Shown here: one piece after another, positions 25,230 to 39,787 of the stretch
Layout of the letters: each line of letters opens with the position of its first letter
Position numbering within the stretch: position 1 is the first letter of the stretch
DNA from: G965279355 sp965279355
GTDB taxonomy: Bacteria > Pseudomonadota > Alphaproteobacteria > CACIAM-22H2
Assembly (NCBI GenBank): GCA_965279355.1
Contig: OZ257155.1
Coordinates: 4,894,816 to 4,958,815 of the forward strand
Length of the DNA stretch: 64,000 bases
Direction of reading: 5' to 3'
The notes under the pieces: model-generated
Databases searched by the model: none
What the model saw: only the letters and a program-made list of their open reading frames with translations
What the model was told of the DNA's origin: nothing
Position numbers and translations under genes: made by a program

Positions 25230-27010
25230 GCGGCGGCGGATTTCAGGGCGTCGAGCGGTCGGCGACCGGCCGGCGCTGGAATCCGCGTCTTAAGGACGAA
25301 CGCGCCGCCTGGGCGCTCTCGCAGCAACTCGGCCTGCCGGAAATCGTCGGTCGCGTGCTGGCCGCGCGCGGCATCGATGCCGAGCATGCGCCGGCCTTTC
25401 TCGATCCGCGGCTGCGCGACGAACTCCCAGATCCCTCGCACCTGCTCGACATGGACAAGGGTGCCGAGCGTGTCTCGCGCGCGGTGCGTGACGGTGAGAA
25501 GATCGCCGTGTTCGGCGACTACGATGTCGACGGCGCCACATCGTCGGCGCTGCTCTACCGTTTCCTGAAAGCAGCCGGCGGCAACGTCACTGTCTACATT
25601 CCTGATCGTCAGAAGGAAGGTTACGGCCCCAACGGCCCGGCGCTGCGGCGCCTGAAGCTGGAAGGGGCCAGCGTCATCGTCACCGTCGATTGCGGCATCA
25701 CCGCGCATGCGCCGCTGGCCGAGGCGGTTGAGTGTGGGCTCGATGTTGTCGTCGTCGATCATCATGTCGCCGAGCCGAAGCTGCCGCCGGCCGTGGCGGT
25801 GATCAATCCCAACCGGCTGGACGAGACCAGCCCGCATCGCCAGCTGGCGGCGGTCGGCGTGGCGTTTCTGCTGGCGATCGCCGTGAACCGGCATCTCAGG
25901 CAGTCCGGCTGGTACGAGACGCACGCCGCGCCGGACCTGATGACCCTGCTCGATCTGGTGGCGCTGGGCACCGTCTGCGACGTCGTGCCGCTCACCGGGC
26001 TTAACCGTGTGTTTGTCACGCAGGGGCTGAAGGTGATCGCGGCGCGCGGCAATGCCGGGCTGGTGGCGCTGGCCGATGTCGCGCGGATCGACAAGCGCTG
26101 CGAGTGCTATCACCTGGGCTTCATCTTCGGCCCGCGTGTGAATGCCGGCGGGCGGGTCGGCGAGGCCAATCTCGGCCAGCGGCTGCTGACGACGGAAGAT
26201 CCCGAAGAGGCGCGGCAACTGGCCGAGCGCCTCGACGTCCATAACCGCCAGCGGCAGCAGATCGAGGCCGGCGTGCTCGAAGCGGCGCTGGCGCAGGTCC
26301 AGGCGGCGGGCGATCCCGGGCCGCTGATCTTCGTTGCGGGCGAGGGCTGGCATCCCGGCGTCATCGGCATCGTCGCCGGCCGTTTGCGCGAACGCTACGA
26401 ACGCCCGGCGATTGTCATCGCGCTGCAGGACGGCGTCGGCAAGGCATCGGGCCGCTCCGCGCTTGGTGTCGATCTCGGCGCCGCCGTCATCGCCGCGCGG
26501 CAGTCGGGACTGCTCATCAACGGCGGCGGCCATCCCAATGCCGCGGGCTTCACCGTGGCGGCGGAGAAGCTTTCGGAGCTCCGCGAGTTCCTGACCCCGC
26601 GCATTGCCGCGGAGTCAGACGGCGCGGTCCCGGCCGTGACCTTCGACGGTGCGCTGTCCCTGACCGCCGCGACGGTGGAACTTGTTACATCGATCGACCG
26701 CGTCGGTCCGTTCGGCGTCGGCAATCCCGAGCCGCGTTTCGTGTTTCCGTCCGTGCATATTGCCAAGGCCGACATCGTCGGCGAAAAGCATGTCCGCTGC
26801 TTCATCGCCGACCAGCGCGGCGGCCGCCTCGGCGGCATTGCCTTCCGCGCCGTCGACACGCCGCTGGGCCGGTTGCTGAGCGCCGGCGGCGGGACCAATC
26901 TTCACCTGATCGGCAGGCTCAAGGCCGACGAATGGCAGGGCAAGACCCGGGTGCAATTGCAGATCGAAGACGCGGCGACCACGCTGGTCTCCGAGGCAAT
27001 GTCCGCGTAA
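25226..27010 (+). CDS. recJ: Single-stranded-DNA-specific exonuclease RecJ
   Basis: A 5'-3' ssDNA exonuclease of recombination and mismatch repair, 594 residues, DHH superfamily. Visible motifs are FGDYDVDGATSSALLYRFL (motif I), VTVDCGITAH (motif II), VVDHHVAEPKLP (DHH, motif III), GTVCDVVPL (motif IV) and the DHHA1-type INGGGHPNAAGF. The C-terminal OB-fold ends in KTRVQLQIEDA. The GTG start overlaps the glpX stop by 4 nt. All catalytic motifs are intact. Confidence 0.97.
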   Translation: MSGGGFQGVERSATGRRWNPRLKDERAAWALSQQLGLPEIVGRVLAARGIDAEHAPAFLDPRLRDELPDPSHLLDMDKGAERVSRAVRDGEKIAVFGDYDVDGATSSALLYRFLKAAGGNVTVYIPDRQKEGYGPNGPALRRLKLEGASVIVTVDCGITAHAPLAEAVECGLDVVVVDHHVAEPKLPPAVAVINPNRLDETSPHRQLAAVGVAFLLAIAVNRHLRQSGWYETHAAPDLMTLLDLVALGTVCDVVPLTGLNRVFVTQGLKVIAARGNAGLVALADVARIDKRCECYHLGFIFGPRVNAGGRVGEANLGQRLLTTEDPEEARQLAERLDVHNRQRQQIEAGVLEAALAQVQAAGDPGPLIFVAGEGWHPGVIGIVAGRLRERYERPAIVIALQDGVGKASGRSALGVDLGAAVIAARQSGLLINGGGHPNAAGFTVAAEKLSELREFLTPRIAAESDGAVPAVTFDGALSLTAATVELVTSIDRVGPFGVGNPEPRFVFPSVHIAKADIVGEKHVRCFIADQRGGRLGGIAFRAVDTPLGRLLSAGGGTNLHLIGRLKADEWQGKTRVQLQIEDAATTLVSEAMSA

Positions 27011-27019
27011 GGACCGGCG

Positions 27020-27649
27020 ATGGGCCTCTTCACAAAACTGTTCCGGCGCAAGCCAAAGTACGTCGATCTCAGGACGAAGCCCGACAAGCTGCTCGACTGG
27101 GCGAATCCGGAAGAGCGCGCCGAGGCGATCATCCGCATGGCGCGCAAGGCCGCCGCGAACACCGCGGACAAGATGTTCGAGCTGTTCCCGCCGACATTGG
27201 GCGTGCTCAGCCAGAAAGAGGAGCAGGAGGCGATGGGCTACGCCATCCGCCCGATGTTCATCCATGTCGCGATGGAAAAGATGTGGTCGCAATGGAACCC
27301 GACCCATCCCTTCGTCCGCGAGGTCGCCTACAAGGTCAGCGGCAAATACGCCTGGGATGTCCATCAGCGGAAGACAGCGGTCCTGAACCGCATGTACCCG
27401 CTGCTGCGGACCATGGATCAGGACATGGCGCTCGACATGATCGAGAAGCTGCTGGAGCGTTTCGACGCCAAGATCAAGATCTACGAGAACACCCGCACCT
27501 ACGAGCGCGATCCCGACAAATCGACCTTCCACCGGATGGCGCTGCACATCGCCTCCGAGTTCTACAAACAGAAGGACCGCCCCTACGCGCGCCAGACCCT
27601 GATTCAGGTGGCGGTCAAAGAGGCGGGAGCGCTGTCGCGCCGGATGTAG
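27020..27649 (+). CDS. Conserved hypothetical protein downstream of recJ
   Basis: A 209-residue soluble, mainly helical and highly charged protein. It starts MGLFTKLFRRKPKYVDL, a short amphipathic basic N-terminus that could bind membrane or nucleic acid. No family is recognised with confidence. It begins 9 nt after recJ, so it is probably co-transcribed. Confidence 0.75.
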   Translation: MGLFTKLFRRKPKYVDLRTKPDKLLDWANPEERAEAIIRMARKAAANTADKMFELFPPTLGVLSQKEEQEAMGYAIRPMFIHVAMEKMWSQWNPTHPFVREVAYKVSGKYAWDVHQRKTAVLNRMYPLLRTMDQDMALDMIEKLLERFDAKIKIYENTRTYERDPDKSTFHRMALHIASEFYKQKDRPYARQTLIQVAVKEAGALSRRM

Positions 27650-27770
27650 TTTTGTCGTTGCCCGGTTGCGGTTGACACAGGCAGGGGCGGGGCCTCATTT
27701 TGAATCCGGGCTGTGCGGCGCCGGGAAATCTTAACCTTAATGTCCGGCACGGCCCGCAAAGGATATCGAC

Positions 27771-28715
27771 GTGGCCGACGAGCCTGCGGAAGAGCCGACC
27801 GAGGCTCCCGCCAAACCGAAATACAAGCGACCGCCGACCATCGGCGACAAGCGCCGTTCGCGGAGCGAAAATCCCGAGCTGGAGATGATCGCCCAGCTCG
27901 GCTCGCAGGCGCAGGAGATTCTGCGCCTTGCCGGCACCGTCGAGAAGGATGAAAGCTTCCGCAAGTTTGCGGACTATCTCCTGTTTCGCGAGAAGGTCAG
28001 TGAGTTCGAGGCGTTCTGCAACGTGATCGAGGCGCATCTCAAGGAGATCGTCAGCGACCGCAAGCAGGAGCTCGAGGACCGGTTCTATTCGCTGTGGTCG
28101 ATGATCTTCCGGCCGTCGCTGCGCGCCCTGAAGCGTTTCTTCGACCGGCTGATCGAAGAAGACGTGCTACCGCTCGGTGGCAAGGACCTGCTGGAATCGG
28201 AGATCCGGGCGCTGCAGTCGATGCGGACCATTCTCGAGGCGCCGCGTTTTGCCGCCATGACCGACCAGTCGATGGTGGCCGATCTCGACGCGCTGGAATC
28301 GGTCATTTCGCAGCTGGCGGACCGGGCGACGAGCCTGCCCGATTTCTCGAACCGCCCGACCGTCAATTCGCTGCCGGACGAGCCGCGGCAGGAACGCAGT
28401 TCGCCGGCCATCTCCCTGCTGCCGCAGGCGCCGCGCCCCGAACCGGAGCGCGCGCCGACGAGCGATTCGCCGAATGTCCGCGCGGTCAACGAACTCAAGA
28501 ATCTGCTCAACGAGTACAAACGCGACAAGGGGCTGCAACGCTATGTCGAGATCGACACGCGGGCCGTCGACGAGATCGAGCGGAAATTCGTGGCCAATCC
28601 ATTCGATCCGGCGGCCATCGTCTGGTTGCGCCAGATCCTCAACGCCTGGTCGTCGCGCCTGCACAACAACGACAAGGACGTCAGCAAGGTCCTGGCGATG
28701 ATCCGGAATAACTGA
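27771..28715 (+). CDS. Conserved hypothetical helical protein
   Basis: 314 residues from a GTG start preceded by AAAGGA. The N-terminus is acidic and Pro-rich (ADEPAEEPTEAPAKPKYK). Next comes a helical region with SWSMIFRPSLRALKRFF-like amphipathic stretches, a Pro/Ser-rich linker (about 205-235), and a C-terminal helical module (VRAVNELKNLLNEYKRDKGL to LAMIRNN). No catalytic motif is visible. Same strand as the recJ operon, 121 nt behind the preceding gene. Confidence 0.75.
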   Translation: MADEPAEEPTEAPAKPKYKRPPTIGDKRRSRSENPELEMIAQLGSQAQEILRLAGTVEKDESFRKFADYLLFREKVSEFEAFCNVIEAHLKEIVSDRKQELEDRFYSLWSMIFRPSLRALKRFFDRLIEEDVLPLGGKDLLESEIRALQSMRTILEAPRFAAMTDQSMVADLDALESVISQLADRATSLPDFSNRPTVNSLPDEPRQERSSPAISLLPQAPRPEPERAPTSDSPNVRAVNELKNLLNEYKRDKGLQRYVEIDTRAVDEIERKFVANPFDPAAIVWLRQILNAWSSRLHNNDKDVSKVLAMIRNN

Positions 28716-28789
28716 CCTCCTTACATCGATCGCATAGAAAAGAGTTGCCGCGTAGCGAGGGGTGAACCCGCGTGCGTCCGGTTGCGTGC

Positions 28790-28841
28790 TTGACTGATTT
28801 GGATGGTTGTCCTAATTTCTTACTTTAGGACAACCGTCCAA
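28790..28841 (+). promoter_or_regulatory. Promoter with overlapping 17-bp inverted-repeat operator for the TetR gene
   Basis: TTGACT (28790-28795) and TAATTT (28813-28818) with a 17-bp spacer form a good sigma-70-type promoter. Overlapping it, TTGGATGGTTGTCCTAA (28799-28815) and TTAGGACAACCGTCCAA (28825-28841) are inverted repeats with one mismatch. The inner 11 bp of each arm are perfect and separated by 9 bp. Placement over the -10 region is ideal for repression by the TetR protein whose gene starts at 28858. Confidence 0.85.
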
Positions 28842-28857
28842 CTGGTCCGGGGCAGGC

Positions 28858-29427
28858 ATGGCGCATAAGGCGACACGTGAAAACATTGTTGAGGCGGCTG
28901 ACCGTCTCTTTTACCGGCACGGTTATGAGCACACGTCGTTCTCCGACATTGCCGACGCCGTGCAGATTTCGCGCGGCAATTTTTACTATCACTTCAAGTC
29001 CAAGGACGAGATCCTGGATGCCGTCATTGAGGCACGCCTCGCCGGAACACGAGAGATGTTGGCGACCTGGGAGCAGCAAGGGAAAGACCCGTTGGCGCGG
29101 ATCAGGCTGTTTGTCGACATGCTCATCGCGAACAGGGCGGAGATCAAACAGTACGGTTGCCCGGTGGGGACGCTGTGCACGGAACTGGCGAAGCTCAATC
29201 ACGCCTCGCGCATTGAAGCGAACGGCCTGTTCACGTTGTTCCGGACCTGGCTAAGGCGGCAATTTACGGAGCTCGGTTGCAGGGATGCTGACATGCAGGC
29301 AATGCACCTCCTCGCGCGGAGCCAGGGCGTCGCCACCTTGGCCAATGCCTTTCACGACGAGAAGTTTATCCGGCAGGAAGTTCGGCAAATGCACGACTGG
29401 CTGCAGGCGTGCATCGACACCTACTAA
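28858..29427 (+). CDS. TetR/AcrR family transcriptional regulator
   Basis: A 189-residue repressor. The N-terminal HTH (residues 9-55) reads TRENIVEAADRLFYRHGY, SFSDIADAVQISRGNFYYHFKSKDEIL. The C-terminal ligand-binding part carries Cys residues (KQYGCPVGTLCTELA, LGCRD) and resembles regulators of short-chain electrophile or hydrocarbon response. A long palindromic operator overlaps its own promoter, so autorepression is expected. The next gene (a YCII-domain protein) starts 19 nt after its stop and is probably co-regulated. Confidence 0.93.
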   Translation: MAHKATRENIVEAADRLFYRHGYEHTSFSDIADAVQISRGNFYYHFKSKDEILDAVIEARLAGTREMLATWEQQGKDPLARIRLFVDMLIANRAEIKQYGCPVGTLCTELAKLNHASRIEANGLFTLFRTWLRRQFTELGCRDADMQAMHLLARSQGVATLANAFHDEKFIRQEVRQMHDWLQACIDTY

Positions 29428-29446
29428 AGAATACGGGAATCTTCAG

Positions 29447-29734
29447 ATGTTTATCGTGATGCTCAGTTTTTCCGAGAACAAGGGCAAGGCCGGCCAGTTC
29501 ATGGACGGCCACAAGCTGTGGCTTCAGCGTGGCTTCGATGACGGCGTGTTCTTGCTTTCGGGCAATCTGCAACCTAGTCGTGGCGGTGGGATCGTGGCGC
29601 ACAACACCTCGCGAGCCGATCTGGAGCGGCGGGTGACCGAGGATCCATTCGTTGCCGAGAATGTCGTGCGCGCCGAGATCGTCGAGATCGCGGCGTCGAA
29701 GGCGGATACCCGGCTGCAATTTTTGCTGAACTAG
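29447..29734 (+). CDS. YCII-domain (YciI-like) protein
   Basis: 95 residues with a dimeric alpha-beta-barrel pattern: MFIVMLSFSENKGKAGQFMDGHKLWLQRGFDDGVFLLSG, then TEDPFVAENVVRAEIVEI. This matches the YCII family, whose conserved His (here HKLWL) and Asp (EDPF) are likely active-site residues. The ATG at 29447 gives the normal family length; upstream sequence in this frame is antiparallel noise over the TetR gene. It is probably the target gene of the adjacent TetR regulator. Confidence 0.85.
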   Translation: MFIVMLSFSENKGKAGQFMDGHKLWLQRGFDDGVFLLSGNLQPSRGGGIVAHNTSRADLERRVTEDPFVAENVVRAEIVEIAASKADTRLQFLLN

Positions 29735-29794
29735 CTGGGTACGCGATAACGTCCAGAAATATCGCGAGGATCAATCGAACGGTGCCGCGGCAAC

Positions 29795-30219
29795 CTAATC
29801 CTTGATCATCTTGCTGTCGCGGCCCGTTTCATAACGCTCGACGCCGGCCCCCAGCGAGACCCAGGGATGACGTGAGCGGTCGTAGACCGCGCGCACGGGC
29901 TTGGGGAACGCCGGATCGAAGAAGGCGCCGACCGTGATGCCGATGTGGTCTTTCAGACGAGAACTCTCGGCATACACGGTGCTGCCGCAGGCCGGGCAGA
30001 AGCAGGTGGTGAACGTGTTGCCGCTGTCGGCGACGCGGGTGTAGGCCTTGCTCTCGCCGGTGATCTTGACCTGATCGCGCTTGCAGTACGCGATCGTGCC
30101 GAAGGGAGAACCGGTGCGGCGCTGACAGGGCTCGCAGTGGCAGGCCGCGACGAATTCGGGCTCGCCGGTCAACTCGGCGCGCAACTGGCCGCAGGCACAG
30201 TGAGCGGTCCGGGTTTGTG

Positions 30220-30223
<4 letters not shown>
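29795..30223 (-). CDS. GFA-family (glutathione-dependent formaldehyde-activating type) protein
   Basis: A 142-residue zinc protein. Cysteines occur in the GFA arrangement: AHCACGQLRAEL, ACHCEPCQRRTGSPFG and CFCPACGSTVYAES. Two zinc sites are expected, as in Gfa/CENP-V-like proteins; the enzymatic role of most members is unproven. Its ATG overlaps the gltD stop by 4 nt, so it is the last gene of the gltB-gltD transcript. Confidence 0.9.
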
Positions 30224-31662
<1,439 letters not shown>

Positions 31663-31691
31663 AGACGCGGACTCTGACTGCTAGAAGGGTT

Positions 31692-36320
<4,629 letters not shown>

Positions 36321-36513
36321 TCACGTTCTCACTTGGATCGGTGCGCCACTTAAACGTCGGTCCCCGAGGCGCAGACAACCGCACCGCCTCGCTAAAATGC
36401 GAGCGGTCCGATCGGCGACTATGCCCGAACTGATACCTGATGGGTACAGAATTCCGCAACCGTAAGATTGCGGTCTAAGCCTCTACGGCGGCTCGCAGAA
36501 GTGGGACTTTAGG

Positions 36514-37167
36514 TCAGCCCGAACCGGGGGCTGGCGCAGGTGCTGGCGGTGGCATTGCGGGGGCCATCGGAGCGGTCATCGGCGGTGCCATGGGTGCTGG
36601 CATTCCCGTCGTTGGCGGTGCCGTCACCGCGTTGGGTTGCCGGGGTTGTCGCACGGCGCGGGGCGTTGCCGCGGGTGCTGCCGGCGGTCCGGCCATCTTG
36701 CCGTCCGGGTCGATCTGCATCACCGCGCAATAGAGCGCCTGCTGCTTTGCCCAGGTGCAGAACCGGCCGGCTTCCTCGGCGGAGGCAAAGTCGCCGGCGA
36801 TGAGCCGGACCACCTGGCCGCGCTGAGTGCTGACCGGTATCAGGTAACGCTTGAGCGTGCCGATGCTGCCCTGGCGGCGGATGATCTCGTTCCAGCCGCG
36901 AACGGCATCCGCCTCTTTCGAATACGAGGCGAGATGGCCGCCGAAGGCCGGACCCGTGGCGACCGGGGCGGGGGCGGCGGGAGCCGGGGTCATCGCGGGC
37001 GGCGGCGCCATTGGCTGCACCATGGTGACCGGCATGAGTTCGGCGAACTGGGGCGGCCCGGCTTCCGGTTGCGGCGGGAACCAGTTGAACTGACCGCAGG
37101 CGGCCAGCGTCAGAGAGCCGGCCATCGCGATCGTCAGGTTGCGAACTGCAGTGCTGAGTACAGCCAT
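36514..37167 (-). CDS. SPOR-domain lipoprotein
   Basis: 217 residues. A lipoprotein signal peptide ends at the lipobox LTLAACGQ. A Pro/Ala-rich linker follows, then a SPOR domain (about 100-175: FGGHLASYSKEADAVRGW to FCTWAKQQALYCAVMQ), and a long Pro/Ala/Met tail. SPOR domains bind septal peptidoglycan denuded of stem peptides, so the protein probably acts at cell division sites. The ATG at 37167 gives a correct signal peptide; an upstream ATG at 37224 does not. It is divergent from the TonB/TolA-like gene. Confidence 0.85.
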   Translation of the reverse strand: MAVLSTAVRNLTIAMAGSLTLAACGQFNWFPPQPEAGPPQFAELMPVTMVQPMAPPPAMTPAPAAPAPVATGPAFGGHLASYSKEADAVRGWNEIIRRQGSIGTLKRYLIPVSTQRGQVVRLIAGDFASAEEAGRFCTWAKQQALYCAVMQIDPDGKMAGPPAAPAATPRAVRQPRQPNAVTAPPTTGMPAPMAPPMTAPMAPAMPPPAPAPAPGSG

Positions 37168-37281
37168 GTCCACGTCCAGGAGCCTTGGGGCCGACTCCAA
37201 CAAAGGTCCCCTAGTGTGCCGCAAGTTTCAGCGCATGCCCACACCCGCGACAAAACGGTCTTCTCCGCCTATATCAATGCC

Positions 37282-38145
37282 ATGGTGACAGCTGCCGTCA
37301 TCGCACGTGAGAATCCCGACCGACATCCCCGGGCGCGGGCCGGGGGGCTTTTTGTCTCCGCCATTCTGCACATTGCGGTGGCAATCCTGCTGCTGATGTC
37401 GCCGCGTCTGGTGCTGGAACCGCCGAAGCGTGAAATGGTCGTGGAGGTGGTGACACTGCCGCCGCCGCCCGAGCCGGAGCCCAAGCGGGAAATTCCGCCA
37501 CCCGAACCGCCGGCACCCGCGCCTGAACTTCCGGAGGCGCGGCATTTCCCGCCGCCACCGCCGCCGCAGCTTCAGGAAGCGCCGCTCGCGGAGCAATCCC
37601 GACCGTCGCCAACCCCGGCGCCGCGGCCGGCCCGGCAGCGTCCCGCTCAGGCGCCCTCGGCTGTCGTGCCCGGCATGCCGAGTTTGGGCGTGCCGACACC
37701 GGTCGCACCGGCGCCAATGCCGAACGCGGAGCTGTCGGCGCGGCGGCAATCGCAACCGCTGGGCAACGAGCGCGGCGGCGAAACGCTCGAGGAAGCAAGC
37801 CAGTCGCTGGATGATTTCATCCTGTCTCAGGTCGCCCGGTATTGGGTGATCGATTTCAAAGGCGAACGGTTCCGCGACATTGTCCTGTATGCGCGGCTCG
37901 TGCTCAAACCCGACGGGATGCTTGCGTCACCCTATGGAAAGAACGATCCATGGGTCATCACCAGTATGGTCCCGAACTATGACCAGTATACAGGACCGCA
38001 GCAGCAGCAGATCCGCACGGCGCTGGTGACGTTTCTGCAGGCGGCGCGGCAGGCTCAGCCGTTCCGGCTGCCGCCGGATGGCAAGTCAGGCCAGATGCAG
38101 CTTCTGACGCTTGAGTTCCGGCTGGGCGATATCCAGATCCGTTGA
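37282..38145 (+). CDS. TonB/TolA-like proline-rich periplasm-spanning protein
   Basis: 287 residues. A single transmembrane helix (GLFVSAILHIAVAILLLM) near the N-terminus is followed by a long periplasmic Pro/Glu-rich stalk (PPPPEPEPKREIPPPEPP) and a C-terminal globular domain (about 175-287, LDDFILSQVARYWV to LTLEFRLGDIQ). It resembles TolA/TonB energy transducers, but no ExbB, ExbD, TolQ or TolR gene is nearby. The start at 37282 is in frame with a much longer open frame whose upstream part is antisense to the SPOR gene and not real. Confidence 0.8.
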   Translation: MVTAAVIARENPDRHPRARAGGLFVSAILHIAVAILLLMSPRLVLEPPKREMVVEVVTLPPPPEPEPKREIPPPEPPAPAPELPEARHFPPPPPPQLQEAPLAEQSRPSPTPAPRPARQRPAQAPSAVVPGMPSLGVPTPVAPAPMPNAELSARRQSQPLGNERGGETLEEASQSLDDFILSQVARYWVIDFKGERFRDIVLYARLVLKPDGMLASPYGKNDPWVITSMVPNYDQYTGPQQQQIRTALVTFLQAARQAQPFRLPPDGKSGQMQLLTLEFRLGDIQIR

Positions 38146-38146
38146 G

Positions 38147-38527
38147 TTACGGCTTGATGTCGACGTAGCCGCGCTCGATCGCGCGCTCCAGCGCCTCGAA
38201 CGCCGCGCGGCCTTCCTCGAACAGCTCGCGCTTGGCCTTGAGATCGTTGAGATAGGCGGGGTCGAGCGAGTTCGCGCCCTGGCTCAGCTTCATGGCGGCG
38301 TCGAGATAATTGGCGCGGAAGCGGGCGACCATGACGGCGAGCTGCTGGAAAGCTTCCTTGTTGAGATTGGGGATCTGGCTGTGGATGACCTCGCGATTGG
38401 CCATGGCGACGGCCATCTCGAGCTGCTCCATGAACTGCCGATGCTGCTGCAGCGCATGCGGTTCCATATCCCGGCCCCAGAAGCCGGATGCTGCCTTGTC
38501 GGACGGTCCGGCGGAATATTTCTTCAT
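38147..38527 (-). CDS. Conserved hypothetical small helical protein
   Basis: A 126-residue soluble helical protein: MKKYSAGPSDKAASGFWGRD, then NLNKEAFQQLAVMVARFRANYLDAAMKL, and a C-terminal ALERAIERGYVDI. No family is recognised. The ATG at 38527 is chosen because AGGAGGACACGTCG lies just ahead. Its stop is one base from the stop of the convergent TonB/TolA-like gene. Confidence 0.75.
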   Translation of the reverse strand: MKKYSAGPSDKAASGFWGRDMEPHALQQHRQFMEQLEMAVAMANREVIHSQIPNLNKEAFQQLAVMVARFRANYLDAAMKLSQGANSLDPAYLNDLKAKRELFEEGRAAFEALERAIERGYVDIKP

Positions 38528-38644
38528 CGACGTGTCCTCCTGTCGGGCCGCCAAGCCTGACAGATTTTCTTCGCGGCGGATTGCCGCAACCTGAAGGTTA
38601 GCAGAATTACTTTAAAATTTATTAAGCCCGTCGGATCGACCGAT

Positions 38645-39772
38645 TCAGGTGAGGGCGCCCCGGGCGGCGATCGGCCACAGGGTCTCGACGCGGCTGTTGC
38701 GGATGCCGACATACCAGTCATGCAGGTTCACGGTCGGGTCGCAGTGGCCGGGGATGAGGCGGATCTTGTCGCCGACCCGCAGCGCGTTGGTCGGCCGCTT
38801 GAGGTCGATCCGCCCGTGCTCGTCGGCGGCGCGGGTGAGTTCCGCCTCGGGGAAATCGCAGACCACAGGCATGCCTGAATCCACGCTGAAGGCCTTGAGC
38901 CCGGCATCGAGGATGGCGCGGTCGTCGGTCGGGCGGCTCATCACCGTCGCCCAGAGGAAGAGGCTGTGCTCGAACTCGGATTTCATGGCGCCCGATGCAT
39001 CGAGGTTCCGGGCGTAATCGGCGTCCATGAAAATATAGGACCCGCACTGCAGCTCGTTGTAGATGCCGGTCTCGCTTTCGAAGCGGAACGAGCCGGTGCC
39101 GGCGCCGGTGATGAGCGGGCAGTCGATGCCGTGACGGCGCAGCGCATCGCGGGTCGATGCCGCGAGATCGGCGGCGCGCTGGATGGCGGCGCGGCGTTCG
39201 GCGTGCGCGCGGAAGTGCTGCGCGGCGCCGTGATAGGCCTGCAGCCCGCCAAAGGTGAGATGCGATGATTTCGCGACGGCGCCTGCGAGCGCGACCGCCG
39301 GTTCGCCGGGCGCGACACCGCAGCGGTTGGCCCCGACATCGATCTCGACCAGCACCGTGAGGTTCACGCCGGCGTTGCGCGCGGCTTCGTTGAGGTTGTC
39401 GACAGTGCCGCGATCGTCGACGCAGACGCTGACCCTGGCCTGGTGCGCCAGCGCCGCCAGCCGCTTCAGCTTCGACGCGCCCACGACCTCATTCGAGACG
39501 AAGACATCGCCAACGCCGCCCGCGACCAGGATCTCCGCTTCCGCGACCTTCTGACAGCAGACACCGACAGCGCCGAGCGCCATCTGCCGCAGCGCGATCT
39601 CCGGCGACTTGTGCGTCTTGGCGTGCGGCCGCAGGCGCAGCGATGCCGGCACGGCATCGGCAAGGTGCCGGAGGTTGCGCTCGAAGGCGTCGAGATCGAT
39701 CAGCAGTGCCGGCGTCTCGACCTCGTCGAGCGTCATGCCGATCTCGGCCGGCGGGAGCAGGGCGCTGATCAT
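38645..39772 (-). CDS. DSD1-family PLP enzyme (D-threonine / 3-hydroxy-D-aspartate aldolase type)
   Basis: A 375-residue fold-type III PLP enzyme. The N-terminal barrel has ETPALLIDLDAFERNL and the PLP Lys in RPHAKTHKSPEIA (Lys52). The C-terminal metal-binding signature is GHCDPTVNLHDW, seen in metal-dependent D-threonine and D-3-hydroxyaspartate aldolases. It would cleave a beta-hydroxy-D-amino acid to glycine plus an aldehyde or glyoxylate. The other genes of the beta-hydroxyaspartate cycle are not here. A downstream ATG (12 codons in) is a possible alternative start. Confidence 0.88.
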   Translation of the reverse strand: MISALLPPAEIGMTLDEVETPALLIDLDAFERNLRHLADAVPASLRLRPHAKTHKSPEIALRQMALGAVGVCCQKVAEAEILVAGGVGDVFVSNEVVGASKLKRLAALAHQARVSVCVDDRGTVDNLNEAARNAGVNLTVLVEIDVGANRCGVAPGEPAVALAGAVAKSSHLTFGGLQAYHGAAQHFRAHAERRAAIQRAADLAASTRDALRRHGIDCPLITGAGTGSFRFESETGIYNELQCGSYIFMDADYARNLDASGAMKSEFEHSLFLWATVMSRPTDDRAILDAGLKAFSVDSGMPVVCDFPEAELTRAADEHGRIDLKRPTNALRVGDKIRLIPGHCDPTVNLHDWYVGIRNSRVETLWPIAARGALT

Positions 39773-39787
39773 GTGCGACGTTGCGAT

